Below, piece after piece: positions 1 through 9,972 of a stretch of 64,000 nt of DNA (positions are counted from its first letter, which is position 1; the number at the start of each line of letters is the position of its first letter). Both the position numbers and the translations under genes were made by a program. A model generated the notes under the pieces. The model worked only from the letters and a program-made list of their open reading frames with translations, did not search any database and was not told where the DNA came from. The stretch spans positions 310,001 through 374,000 of the forward strand of contig CM073197.1 of NCBI GenBank assembly GCA_037042915.1. The letters run 5' to 3'. This stretch comes from Auricularia sp. M13. Taxonomy: Eukaryota; Basidiomycota; Agaricomycetes; Auriculariales; Auriculariaceae.

Positions 1-1
1 C

Positions 2-373
2 ATCCTCCAGCATGAGACACACCGCCAGTCAGCCGACGACGACCGGGGGCATACGCAGGCCGAAGTCCTAAACACCCCAGCATGCGAAGCGCTATTCGAT
101 ACACCCTATGTCGACGATCTCCTCGACGTCCTCTCTCCCGAAGGGCCCTCGTACGCAGAGCAAAGACTCTCTCAGGCGCTCTGGGCGATAGTCATCATCG
201 TGCAGTGGTTCTTCCAGCCTGCGCTCACAGCCTTCTGCGGCATAGTCACCGTATTCCGCCTCGAGTATCATGCTAAGGCGGAAACACTCTTAAAAACACC
301 CTGTACGATGATAGTTGGATTCTCAGCCCTCGTTGTCTTTGCCACCATAAATTACATCATGTTTTGCTCGTAA
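2..373 (+). CDS. 3' end of a membrane protein gene (partial, no start in window)
   Basis: An open frame runs from the window edge to a TAA at 371-373, giving the last 123 residues of a protein whose start lies outside. The first half is acidic and polar. The second half holds two strongly hydrophobic stretches (around residues 63-85, containing WAIVIIVQWFFQPALTAFCG, and around 103-120, containing MIVGFSALVVFATINYIMF), as expected for membrane segments, and the protein ends six residues after the last one starts to close. I do not recognise the family. Third-position GC bias is typical of the neighbouring host genes, which supports real coding over chance. Confidence 0.5.
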   Translation: MLQHETHRQSADDDRGHTQAEVLNTPACEALFDTPYVDDLLDVLSPEGPSYAEQRLSQALWAIVIIVQWFFQPALTAFCGIVTVFRLEYHAKAETLLKTPCTMIVGFSALVVFATINYIMFCS

Positions 374-1780
374 ATAGATGCGATATAGAGCTTTCCAGCT
401 GTTTCCTGTGTTGTCTGCGCCCATGGCCAGTTATCACCGATTGCGACCTTCAAGGAGACCGTACAGATCCACTGTCTACTACTTGATGCTGGGATCTGGG
501 ATTCGAACATTCAAGATACCCAAATCTTCCCCAATAAGAGGACCAGCCTTCTCGCCAATGACCAGTGCGGTGGATGCACGAAGTTCTACGATCGCGACTC
601 AGCCCGGTGTAAACCTGTCGATATTACAACAGCGCACCGGGCTAACATTAGCTGGCGCAATAGAGAGATCTGAGGGGATGAGAACCATGATGTCAAGACC
701 GTGGCTACTGGTTTACTGTATGTAACAATGCTAACCTGCGACCTTGAGGCTAAGACCTTTCATGTGTGCTTCAGTAGGGCGTAGCTTCGCGCCCACGTCG
801 AGACCGCTGCGTAGTGGTGTTCATGGATTCGTGAATAAGATCTCGCGCGCAACACATCCACACACTTTGAACTCAGGAGGTGTCGGTCTGCACACCCTAA
901 GTAGTTGCTATGGTATTGCAAATAGAAAATTTTCACCAATCCTGTTCTGTCGCAAAATGGAAGAAAGAAGAAAAGTTATACCAGTACACCAACGGCGAAT
1001 AGGGTGCTCGTGAATGGCGGCAGGAAAGTATTTGGCGTGTTTGTGGCCTTCTAGAGGCTCGTGTGAACTTGTGTGCAAAATCCGGACTCGCGCCGTCTCG
1101 CGCGGACTCTTTGATCAATTCAGGTTGCTTATTAGTTCAGAGGAGAACTTGCGAGCCGTGACGAGATCTGTTTTTGCGGCTCGTGCCAGCTCGGATGGCC
1201 AATGCCAAGTTTTCACTGGGGGCTCAATGGTGATTACTGTAATCCCAAGTTCCTGTCGACGAGACGTCTTTCAACTTCACCGTCCTCAGGCCTAAGTATG
1301 GGTTTTACCTCGGGACGGTAGAAGGTAGCGTGATAAGATCTGCCAAGTCCCTGTCGCTGATATTAATGCCGGCACAGAATATGGATCGAGCTGTTTGATC
1401 CTGCGCTTCGGAATCACTATGTACGCGAGAATCCAATTAGCACTGGAAAGGCTATCGGATGAGTCTGGAAGAGTGCAAGTAGCGCCAGTGCACGAGCGTG
1501 CCTGGTCGCCAGATGAATTCTAGCTACAGAAATAGGGGGTTTGGTACTACCTTCTGGTCCCGGGCAATCATCTAAAGTTTGGAGCGCTCAGGGCTCGTGC
1601 TAATACTTTCAACGACAGGAAGGCAAGTCAGGGATTGCATTTCTCGCGGTCATTGCTACCGTGCTCAGTCTCTCAGGGCGTGGCATGGTGTATACAGGGA
1701 TTTTCGCTTGCGATAGCGCGCCCGCTTGCCAGGCGCTAAAGTCGCCGAATAGCACCCGCTCCGCAATCGCTGGCCGGAAA
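374..1780. other. Intergenic stretch, no gene recognised
   Basis: Only short open frames on both strands, none with a recognisable motif or plausible splice structure. A weak tRNA-like B box lies on the minus strand near 550-565 (see rejected items). Confidence 0.4.
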
Positions 1781-1788
1781 TATATAAG
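1781..1788 (+). promoter_or_regulatory. TATA box of the RTA1-family gene
   Basis: TATATAAG at 1781-1788 lies 62 bp before the first downstream ATG (1843). The same 65-72 bp TATA-to-ATG spacing is seen at two other genes in this window. Confidence 0.5.
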
Positions 1789-1842
1789 GCAAAGCAGGTC
1801 AAACTCGCGCCGGCTAACGCGCAACTTTCGTCGCTCCTAACG

Positions 1843-3192
1843 ATGGGTACGGTCCGCTTTCTAGAGCACACACTCGTCTTGACAGTCTTACTGCAGCACC
1901 TGTACCACCTGGCGCGTCTCCGTACCGATACATCCCGACCGAGTGGATCTGCGCTCTATATGTCTCTCTTTTTGGCCTTTCTACCCGTGAGCCACATCGT
2001 CTCACATTTGTGACTTCGTTCATATTGACGCCGTTATCGCTCTCTACCCAGTCATACATGTAGGCCAGGCGCTGCGTTACCGTCTGTGGTGGCTGTTGGC
2101 AACGGCCGTGTGCTGTGGTCTCGGTGAAATAATTGGCTGGTCGGGACGACTATGGTCGAGTCTCACCCCGCTGGCTTTGACGCCGTTCTTGATCCAGTAA
2201 GTCGGCCTGCTAGTCGACCATCGGAGGCGGCTGACGAGGTCTCAGAATTTCCACAACAATGTTCGCAGCAATTCTTGGCAGCGTCAGGAGCGTTCTAACG
2301 GTCGTCACATAGAATGTCTCCGACCTTCCTCGTCGCAGCTAGCTTCGTCATCCTGGGCCGCATCATCAACCTCATTGGGCCTCAGTTCAGCCGTTTGAGC
2401 CCTATGATGTGTACGCTCGCCTCGCTGCCTTCTCTTCTCCCGCCCCACTGTTTAGTAACGGACTCCCAGATTCCATACTCTTCCTCGCGGCAGACACTTC
2501 CGCGCTCATCGTGCAGGCCATCGGAGGAGCGCAAGCGTCCGCAGCCACAACGCTCGATGGTGCCAATGCGGGAGCACGCGTCATGTTAATCGGCATCCTC
2601 GTGCAGTTCGGTCGGTGCCCTTCACCGCCACGTCCACCTCACCTCCCGCGCGCTGACTCTGCGGTGATTCTCAGTTGCTATCATCGTCTACGTCTCTCTC
2701 GCGGCCGAGTTCTTCCTCCGCTACACTCTCAACAAGCCACTGCGGGAAGGCAAATTCCCTCGACCGGCCCAGTTGGACAAACGTCTCCACCTCATGATTC
2801 TCGGCCTGTCCATTAGCACGGTGTTCCTCGTTATACGGTTTGTCACGTTTCCTGTAGTCGGTCTTCGAGCCTCGAGATAATTTCTCTGATGCAGAACCAT
2901 CTACCGAACCATCGAGCTGCAAGGCGGATGGGGAGGTGCCATTATCGCCGAGGAGCCCCTTTTCAGTCCGTATTTCTTTGTCTCCAACCGCATGGATACC
3001 GCGCCTTAACCGTGCTTCACAGATGCCCTCGACGGCATGCCCATCACCGTGGCGATGTTTACGCTTAACGTCTTCCACCCCGGCTTTCTCGTGTTCAATA
3101 AGGACCGGGTCGTACCCGGCGCAGACTCTACAAACGACATCGCCCTCCAACCGAAGACGCAGTCCAAGGCGTCGTCGTCGTCAGAATCGTGA
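1843..3192 (+). CDS. RTA1-family membrane protein (RTA1-like lipid-translocating exporter), seven exons, start uncertain
   Basis: This family comprises seven-TM fungal proteins (Pfam RTA1; yeast RTA1, RSB1 sphingoid-base transporter, Pug1) in the plasma or other membranes. Introns at 1987-2051, 2197-2312, 2411-2469, 2611-2674, 2838-2894 and 2966-3022 (all GT-AG) join one frame that reads, in order, YIPTEW, LSTLIHVGQA, GLGEIIGWSGRLWS, FVILGRII, GPQFSRLSP, LAADTSALIVQAIGG, AAEFFLRY, RTIYRTIEL, LDGMPITVAMFTLNVFHPG, then a hydrophilic tail ending at TGA 3190-3192. These are the family's conserved blocks. From codon 1863 to the stop the spliced length is 912 nt, divisible by three. The oddity is the 5' end. 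The only ATG after the TATA box (1843) is not in the frame of the first TM segment, and the correct frame has a stop at 1815 with no ATG after it. Either an unseen 5' exon exists or a small indel has broken the start. The family call is firm; the start is not. Confidence 0.82.
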
Positions 3193-4364
3193 AATTTAAG
3201 GGGCAGGGTATTGTGACAAGACGATTAATTACCTTCAGAACAGGTTAGAATGGCGATTTATGTGCATAACTAGATCTCAGCAACAGCATTTTACACTCTT
3301 TTCATATCAGAGGTATGGCCTAGGTCTTCCCGGGTTTACAAAGCCTGTTGCGGATGCAGAAGGCGTCGTCGAACGCTTTTCCGCCCCAACCGCATGAGAC
3401 ATCGAGCACGGTAGACTCCCTTCGGGACCCGGCGCGCCATATGCTCTGTCAACACATTGAGCATGTCGTGATTGATTGTACGCCGTTCATTTAGCATCTG
3501 CGTGAAGGTCACGGTGCTCGCCGCAACTCTCATCTCGGCGCGCCCGCGTGAATCCTTAGGCCGAATCGGGCATGCTCAACAGTGCCCAACACGGTTTAAG
3601 GAATGCGAAGCGTTGTCATGCATCTCTTACAGTAAGATATCGGCCTGGGCATTCTGCATTGTGGATCATGCAATGCTCGGGGCTTGGACGCCGGGCATTT
3701 CGGCTATCTTTTCTCTCCAGTACTGGCCCATATCATCAGCAGTCCCATCCACCAGCGCGCATTGGGACGACTCCGACATGAACCGGCTGCCAGTGCGATG
3801 TAAACCTCCGACTCGACCTTAGAAATCTCCTCGCAAATCGGGGGCAGCAGTCGAGGCTGCTCTCGTAAGCCTTGAAACGGCTCGGTGTGAAAGACCGTTG
3901 TGACACTTGATCCCTCAGAAATGACTTATGGAATTTGGAGATATGTCTGTCATCATATATGTATGTAAGCAAAGGATGATGACCACGAATCTCAAAGCGT
4001 TTCGCGATTTACATTACTGCATGGAGAGATTACCGTTCTCATTGTGGTTCTCAGTTCCCACGGCACAGCTTCGATGCGGTGATGCTTACAAACGCCAATG
4101 AGCATCCGTGGGATATCCGGGTCTTGGTTCGGCGCTGCCGGAAAAGTCGCACATATCGGGAATACATGAGCGTGCATGCCATTGCCCAAAACAGGCCGCG
4201 CGGTGTCCTGTCCCCGCGAACCTGCCACGTTACTAAATGCTACCGAGCTTGCAGCCAATCATGCCCAGGTTAGCCCGGTTCGGATGCTGTCAGCATCCTG
4301 AAGGAGACCATGGATTCGCAGGTTGGGCGCTCACAACTGGCAGGGAAGGGCGTCTGCGGTTGCG
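3193..4364. other. Intergenic stretch, no gene recognised
   Basis: About 1.2 kb with short, mutually overlapping open frames and no motif or splice pattern I can support. It could hold gene relics. Confidence 0.4.
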
Positions 4365-4371
4365 TATAAAA
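4365..4371 (+). promoter_or_regulatory. TATA box of the isochorismatase-fold gene
   Basis: TATAAAA at 4365-4371, 67 bp upstream of the ATG at 4432. Confidence 0.55.
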
Positions 4372-4431
4372 GATAGCTCAGGAAGTCGGCGTCAGAGGGT
4401 GTCGAACTCGCAGTCGCTCTCACACTCTATC

Positions 4432-5335
4432 ATGTTCGGCATCGTCAAAGCCTTCGTCGTCGCAGCTGCAGCTGTATCTGGTCAGTAATGCGTGCGCGAC
4501 AGAGTCTGCACAATCGTGCTCACCGCTTTTATTTCCACTGACAGCGACGGCGTTCAGATACGACCGCATCAACCGCACGGACGCCGCCGTGCTCATCGTC
4601 GACATCCAGACCGGGCTCTTTCAGCTGGTGCGAGACATCGAGCCGCGCGTATACCGCAACAACATCCTCGGCTTCTCCGCGCTCGCCAAGTACTTCGAGC
4701 TGCCCACCGTGCTCACGACGTCCGCCGAGACGGGGCCCAACGGCCCGTTCCCCAAGGAGATCCTTGCAGACCACCCCGACGCGCCGTACGTCAAGCGCAA
4801 CGGCGAGGTCAACGCGTGGGACAACGAGGAGTTCCGCGACGCCGTCAACAAGCTCGGCAAGAAGCAGCTCATCATCGCCGGCATTACGACGGACGTCTGC
4901 GTCACGTTCCTCGCGTTGTGTAAGTCGGTTGCTCGGAGTGCCGTCCAGATTGCGCTGAACCATACCGCACTCAGCTCTTCGCGAGGCCGGCTACGACGTG
5001 AGTATCATCATGGCGCTGTCACATATGCCAGCGACTTACGTCCTGGATAGGTTTTCGTCGTCGCTGAGGCCAGCGGCACATTCGACCCGCCTACAGCGGA
5101 CCTAGCGAACCAGCGCATGCTCTCCGCCGGAGTGCACATCATGTCGCTCTTCTCGGTAGGCTGCGAGCTCATGCGCGACTGGCGCGACGCTCCAGGCGGC
5201 GCCTCCGTCGCCCAGCAGTTCTACGCCAAGTGGTTGCCTTCCTACGAAGGTATCCTCAACAGCTGGCTCGCGACCCAGAACACCACGGCGCCAACCAGCG
5301 TTGATCACGAGGATATCAATCAGGCTCCCCTATGA
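4432..5335 (+). CDS. Isochorismatase-family cysteine hydrolase, YcaC-like, with N-terminal signal peptide
   Basis: Introns at 4481-4544, 4920-4974 and 4998-5050 (GT-AG) give a 243-aa protein. Residues 1-17 are hydrophobic and Ala-rich (KAFVVAAAAVSA), as in a secretory signal; exon 1 encodes almost only this segment. The mature part has the alpha/beta isochorismatase fold. Its triad is visible: Asp36 in AAVLIVDIQ, Lys100 in APYVKRNG and Cys135 in GITTDVC. Family-typical TTSAETGPNGP and INAWDNE-like (VNAWDNEEF) blocks match E. coli YcaC closely in order and spacing. The family hydrolyses amide or ether bonds of small molecules; the true substrate of YcaC-type enzymes is not settled, so none is assigned. 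A secreted version is unusual, because bacterial YcaC is cytosolic. It is convergent with LSm6 downstream. Confidence 0.9.
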
Positions 5336-5732
5336 GCGTTGGGGAGATGTGTCCCAGTGTACTTCCTCGATAGAGCCAGAGATGTGCCCGAAATTGTCAG
5401 AAGCCCAGTTTGCGTCCGCGAGTGTGCGGGTAGTCGGTCGAAGATGAATGCAAAGTCTGGGATGGCGATACACCGAAGCTGAGATATTGCGAACGGTAAC
5501 AGTCTGAGTCCTGGTTGCCATCGAGCAAGACGAGGCCAACGTTCTGCCTTTCTGCGGTCTGGCAAGTTGACTTCGAGGCGCGAAAGCAGATAAATTGGTA
5601 TGAGATACATAGGTGCCCGACGTCCCACTTTTTATACAGCACTAAAAAATGCTGTATCAGTAATCACAAAGGTTCTCTAATGGGCCTGGCGCCCAAGGTC
5701 CATGAGCTAAAAGAGACTACGTACCGAAATTA
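5336..5732. other. Convergent intergenic spacer
   Basis: About 400 bp between the stop codons of the hydrolase (+) and LSm6 (-). It should hold both 3' UTRs and polyadenylation signals; nothing else is seen. Confidence 0.5.
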
Positions 5733-6184
5733 CTAGAGTGGCTCATCGGCAGAGATGTAGAGGACTACGAGAAGAAAAAGATCAGCAAAATAAACTCGAA
5801 ACATCTGAAAAGGCGCGGTAGATAAAGGGCAGCGTTTGAAGCAAGGCAATCGCTGGGGGTGTCCATATAATTGAACGTACCATTGTTGCCTCGTATGAAA
5901 GCGTCGCCATACTTGTTGGTAACGTTGCCATTGACGTGTTCGACGGTCTGCTCGAGAGCAATGTTCATGTAGCCATCCAGGCACGACAATACGCCTATGA
6001 AAGCCCAGTCAGTCACGAATACATGGCTTGAAGCCAACGAACCTTTATAATCGACGCCACTGACGAGCCGAACGACTACGCGCTTGCCGACGACAGCCTT
6101 GAGAAAGTCCGTTGGCGAGCCAGATGGCGCGGCAGGCGCGGGGTCTGGCGCTGATGGCGGGGCTGGTGACGGCGACGCTGACAT
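5733..6184 (-). CDS. LSM6: U6 snRNA-associated Sm-like protein LSm6
   Basis: Reading the minus strand, introns at 5995-6042 and 5765-5880 (GT-AG) leave 288 nt, or 95 aa. After a Pro/Ala/Ser-rich N-terminus the protein reads SPTDFLK, GKRVVVRLVSGVDYKG, VLSCLDGYMNIALEQ, NKYGDAFIRGNN and a final VLYIS plus a short tail. These are the Sm1 and Sm2 motifs with the LSm6-specific LDGYMNIALEQ and FIRGNNVLYIS blocks. LSm6 is a subunit of the cytoplasmic Lsm1-7/Pat1 mRNA-decay ring and the nuclear Lsm2-8 ring on U6 snRNA. The start at 6184 (MSASPSP) is chosen because the upstream in-frame ATG at 6250 would add only low-complexity residues; 6250 remains possible. Yeast and human LSm6 (about 80-86 aa) lack the Pro-rich extension. 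Confidence 0.92.
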
Positions 6185-7369
6185 TCGGGACGAAGAGCAA
6201 GAACGATTTCGTTCTCCGCCAACTCGCGCTGTCCCTGCTGCCTCTGTCACCCTAAATTCATCATTTATGCGTTGTCTTCGTCCTTACATTGCGCTCAGTG
6301 GAAACGCAAGAAAACTGCAAGATTCCACGTTGTGCGCCCTCACGATACTTCTTTTTCAAATCCCAATCTTGCTCTAGTCTCAAAAGAGGATTGCGCAAAG
6401 GCGCCGGCACACATTTCACCAGTCATTACAGCTACGTTCCGTATGAGTACCATAACGATCTCGTAGAACCTCGATACCGTCCTCTCTCTGCGCCCGCAAA
6501 AATACGGGCGTCAGCGGCGTTTTACATAATTTACGGTCCACGGGACTCCAACGGCCGTAGCGCCTCACCCATTCGTCTCGCTGAATGTTTAGGCGGGTCA
6601 CGGTATATGGTAGCCGTACTTCTGAGTCCGTAGTACGTGATTCTACTTTGACCGTTCTCTTCGCACGGCAACAGGCCGAAATCAGGCCTCATGACTTATT
6701 GGTCCACCACGTACAGATGATATGACTCGATTGCGACTTCGGGGAATGGCTTCTCGTACCGTGATGTCCCCAGATCCGACCAATATGACCGTTTCTCTAC
6801 CTTCCCCTCATTCCCTCCCCTTTTCTCTCTGCAAGGCGCAATTAATCATACTTGAATATGCGTCTCAAATTTAATCAAGATTTTTGGAGGACGGGATGGC
6901 TCGCAATGCGGTGGGACGGGAAGCGGTTAAAACCGCCGGCGCGACAACCCGGCATATGTTGGGCTTTCAATTCGTACATATTTCCCTCTAAAGTGTCACT
7001 TGGGGAATAAAATAGACTCTTTTAAGCTACTGTGCAAGGTTGGAAGGGAGGACCTTTCCCAGGTGTCGAAATATCGAGCTTGCAAGCTCGGCCGGATCCA
7101 TCAGCATAGAACTTTGAGCTCTTACCTTAGAGTCAAAGCTCAGTTCCCCTCAATTACACCACAGCTATGCACATAGTATATCAATATCTTATGCTGTAAA
7201 ATTTGGAGAGGAGGGACGTGCTCCTTAGAGCAGGAGACGCGAAAATGTGGAGACTGGTCGCATCTGGGGCCGGCGCTGCATCTGGGGACATCACGGTACA
7301 CGTGCAGCGTCAAGAACAATAGCTCGCGTCGACTTCTTGTGGCTAACTGCACTGCCTCGCCTGCGCCGG
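6185..7369. other. Divergent intergenic region between LSm6 and the 465-aa gene
   Basis: About 1.2 kb that should hold the LSm6 promoter and the upstream region of the next gene. No coding frame is supported. Confidence 0.45.
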
Positions 7370-7377
7370 TATATAAA
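7370..7377 (+). promoter_or_regulatory. TATA box of the 465-aa gene
   Basis: TATATAAA at 7370-7377, 72 bp before ATG 7442, followed by a pyrimidine-rich leader ending in an A/C-rich start context (CAACATG). Confidence 0.55.
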
Positions 7378-7441
7378 CTGCCACTTATCGCCGAGGGTTC
7401 CGCTTGTTCTCTCCCATTCCCAACACCGTCAACATCACAAC

Positions 7442-8839
7442 ATGACCAACACCCTCCCCTCTAGAGACCCCGATGACTGCGATTGGCCTTGGCTGCCACC
7501 GTCCGTGGATTGCGCTTTCAACCAGCCAAGCCCGTCGGGCTTGACTATTAGCTACCCTCCGGCATCATCGCAATGGGCCTGTTTTGGGTACTTTAGAAAC
7601 ACGTATGCAGCGGAGCTGGCAGTGTCTGGGTCCTTTACGCCCGAGCTGTTCGCGGCATACGACAACGATTGGGCACCGGCCGTCGACAATCTCCAGCTTG
7701 CGTCTCTCGATCAAGGACCCATGGCTTATGACCCTCTGACACAAGTTGTCGACAAAACCTGCGAAGGCGCTGCTGGAGCCGATGGTAGCGCTCTTCAGAC
7801 TTTCCGGCCAGAGCCGATTGATGACCCTCTGTCACAAGTGGTACCAGTTGAAACCTGCCGCGGCGGAGGCTTTGCTAGAGCCGATGCCAGCGGTACCCGG
7901 ACTTTCCAGCCAGGTTCGACTAGCTATGCGGACGGCTTCACGAGTGACGATGACGGCGAGTACGAGCTCGATCCATCCGTATCGCCTGGCCCTTTGGTTG
8001 CGCCAAGCGAAGATATCAGGGAGACGGACGGATTTCCTCCTACCCCTCCCGTGCTTCCAGGGTCTATTCCTTTCCCGATAGCCGCGGAGATGATGCAGTC
8101 GTGCACCGCAAAGTACGTGCCAGAGCCACTTCGCGCGCCATCTCTTTTTCTGGACAGGCTCTCCAAGGAGGAGCAACTGGCGCACGATCTCGCTTCCCCC
8201 ATTTCGGTCGGCCCCGGACAACTGCCCAGCAACTTCCCTCATCCCGTTAATTCTTCAGTCCCTGACCGAGCGGGAAAGAAGAAGTCTGCGTCGCGTCCGA
8301 CTCGCCCCCAGAAATCCAAGGCGACTCTACGATTATCGGACACATCGGCCAAGAAACCCAGGGCGAATAATCTGAAAGTCAGAATCGACCCGCTGCTGCA
8401 GCAATTCCGGTCCGAGCTGCAGGTATTGCTCGCAGCGGAACTGGTGCAAGCTCCAGCCATCGGAGCGGCGTACAAGGCGACGCGCATTGTCCAAGCGGAC
8501 GACCCACGCTGCACGAACAGCGAGAACGCACGGGCCGCGCATCTGCGGACATACCGGGGAATCTGCCGGCTCACGAGTCCCACGGATGCCAGCATCCCGC
8601 CGTGCGGGTCCTCTGCAACGAACGTCACGAAGCACAGAGAGACGGCGCATCCGGTCTACGAGTTCGACAATCTAACCGGGAAGCCGTGTTGGGTGTATAA
8701 TGTAGGAATCGTCCGGGGAAAAATCCTGCATCCGTCCGAGAAGACGCTCCAGACAATGAGCAAGGACGAGGCGATCAATATTGCCGATGAACAGAGGATT
8801 GAGCTCACGGGCTGGACTCTGGAGGCGGTGGGTATATGA
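7442..8839 (+). CDS. Uncharacterised single-exon protein, 465 aa
   Basis: I do not recognise a family. The frame is open for 530 codons, but the start at 7442 is preferred because of the TATA box 72 bp upstream and the good ATG context. The first ~250 residues are acidic, Pro/Ser-rich and probably disordered. They include an imperfect internal repeat of about 35 residues that starts with DDPLSQVV / YDPLTQVV (nt about 7729-7800, 7819-7910). A basic stretch follows (KKKSASRPTRPQKSK, KKPRANNLKVR) that could be a nuclear localisation signal. Near the C-terminus a C-x12-C-x9-H-x4-H arrangement (ICRL...PPCGSS...KHRETAH) resembles a loose zinc finger. The domain order (acidic N-terminus, basic patch, finger-like C-terminus) would suit a DNA-binding regulator, but that is inference. 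Confidence 0.65.
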   Translation: MTNTLPSRDPDDCDWPWLPPSVDCAFNQPSPSGLTISYPPASSQWACFGYFRNTYAAELAVSGSFTPELFAAYDNDWAPAVDNLQLASLDQGPMAYDPLTQVVDKTCEGAAGADGSALQTFRPEPIDDPLSQVVPVETCRGGGFARADASGTRTFQPGSTSYADGFTSDDDGEYELDPSVSPGPLVAPSEDIRETDGFPPTPPVLPGSIPFPIAAEMMQSCTAKYVPEPLRAPSLFLDRLSKEEQLAHDLASPISVGPGQLPSNFPHPVNSSVPDRAGKKKSASRPTRPQKSKATLRLSDTSAKKPRANNLKVRIDPLLQQFRSELQVLLAAELVQAPAIGAAYKATRIVQADDPRCTNSENARAAHLRTYRGICRLTSPTDASIPPCGSSATNVTKHRETAHPVYEFDNLTGKPCWVYNVGIVRGKILHPSEKTLQTMSKDEAINIADEQRIELTGWTLEAVGI

Positions 8840-9315
8840 TCATGTCGCGTATGATGAGATTTCACAGAGAGTAAGTAGAGTTCGGTTGAAAATAGGCACT
8901 GTAATATACTGCAATTTCTTGTGCTTTATGTCTACGAATGTTCAACAATGGCGAGAATTCGGACGCGAATCGTAATGGTGTTTGGGTTTGGGTGAAGAGC
9001 GGCCCATGGCTGAGATGCGAAGATCTGGCCCATAGGTCCGGCGGGTTGAATACACGCTTCCTGTCTGTGAATAAGCCTGGGCAGTCATTGTATGACGTTT
9101 GGTCCTACCCCTGCTAACGCGGGCAATCTGGAGCACTGCATAAGTTCTGGTCAAATCGAATGTGCCAAAGAGTCGAGTGTCTAAATTTGCCTAAAGAGAG
9201 ACGTGGCACAGCCGTGGGCGTACAATAGAGAGAACAACATCGAGTAGACAATGAACAGAAGGGCATGCATAGATCTAGTCCCGGAAATACGCCACAAAAC
9301 GCAGACCTCTCGGCT
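8840..9315. other. Convergent intergenic spacer
   Basis: Lies between the 3' ends of the 465-aa gene (+) and the ATG8-like gene (-). No feature recognised. Confidence 0.45.
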
Positions 9316-9903
9316 TCAACTCGAGCCGAACGTGTTCTCTCCTGAATAGGTGACATAGAGATAGCCATCCTGGTCCCTAATGCTTCCATGAGTGCCCGAG
9401 CAGAGGAAAACCAGTGCACGTACCTGTATTGCGCGTACAACGAACTCATCAAAGCCCCGACCGGCGGGAGCTCGTCGTCGACGAAGATAAATAACGACTT
9501 GTGCGCGTCGTGCACGATCCGCTTGCGGATGACATAAACGAACTGCCCGACCGTAAGGTCCTGTTCGCCTCGTCACGTGAGCACCTCTCCCGAGCTTAGC
9601 CACAAAACAACTTGCGTAGGGCACGATGTATTTAATCTTGTCGATTTCCGGCACGTCTGAGTTCTCTGCCTTCTCACATATGACCTAGCGCAATGATGAG
9701 CGAATGTGGCGAAAAAACAAGAAAACGTGGCGGGCACGTGTGCCGACGCGGACGCGGACAGGGATACGATCCGGGAATTGCGCACGAATGCGCTCGCACT
9801 CGGCCTTGCGCTTGGCTGGAACGTACACGGTCAGTCCAAGTAAAATATTTTACTCAGAAGTAAACTGACTGAAGGACTGAGTCTCTTTGAAGGTTGACTT
9901 CAT
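9316..9903 (-). CDS. Divergent ATG8-family ubiquitin-like protein (ATG8 paralogue), five exons
   Basis: Minus-strand exons 9870-9903, 9760-9815, 9616-9684, 9424-9560 and 9316-9376 give 118 aa. The order is [71 protein letters not shown], and [15 protein letters not shown] with Gly116 followed by SS. This matches ATG8 block for block, including the terminal Gly after which ATG4 cleaves before lipidation to phosphatidylethanolamine on autophagosomal membranes. The intron at 9561-9615 has a GC donor (gcaagt); the other three begin with GT. Unlike highly conserved fungal ATG8, several usually invariant places differ (VPAD is VPYD, FEKRK is FTKRK, KLSPEKA is VHDAHKS), so this is probably a second, fast-evolving copy. 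A gypsy LTR begins only 69 bp upstream of the ATG, so the native promoter is cut off or very short. Confidence 0.87.
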
Positions 9904-9972
9904 TTGCGCGTGAGGCCAAGTTGCGGAGTGGGCCGATTTAGGCGACGTCCGGGATTTGCTTTTGTGGCTGTG

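Noticed and set aside
545-625. Minus-strand tRNA-like sequence with GTTCGAATCC
   Set aside because: A B box is present, but T-stem and acceptor pairing fail, so neither a tRNA nor a SINE is supported.
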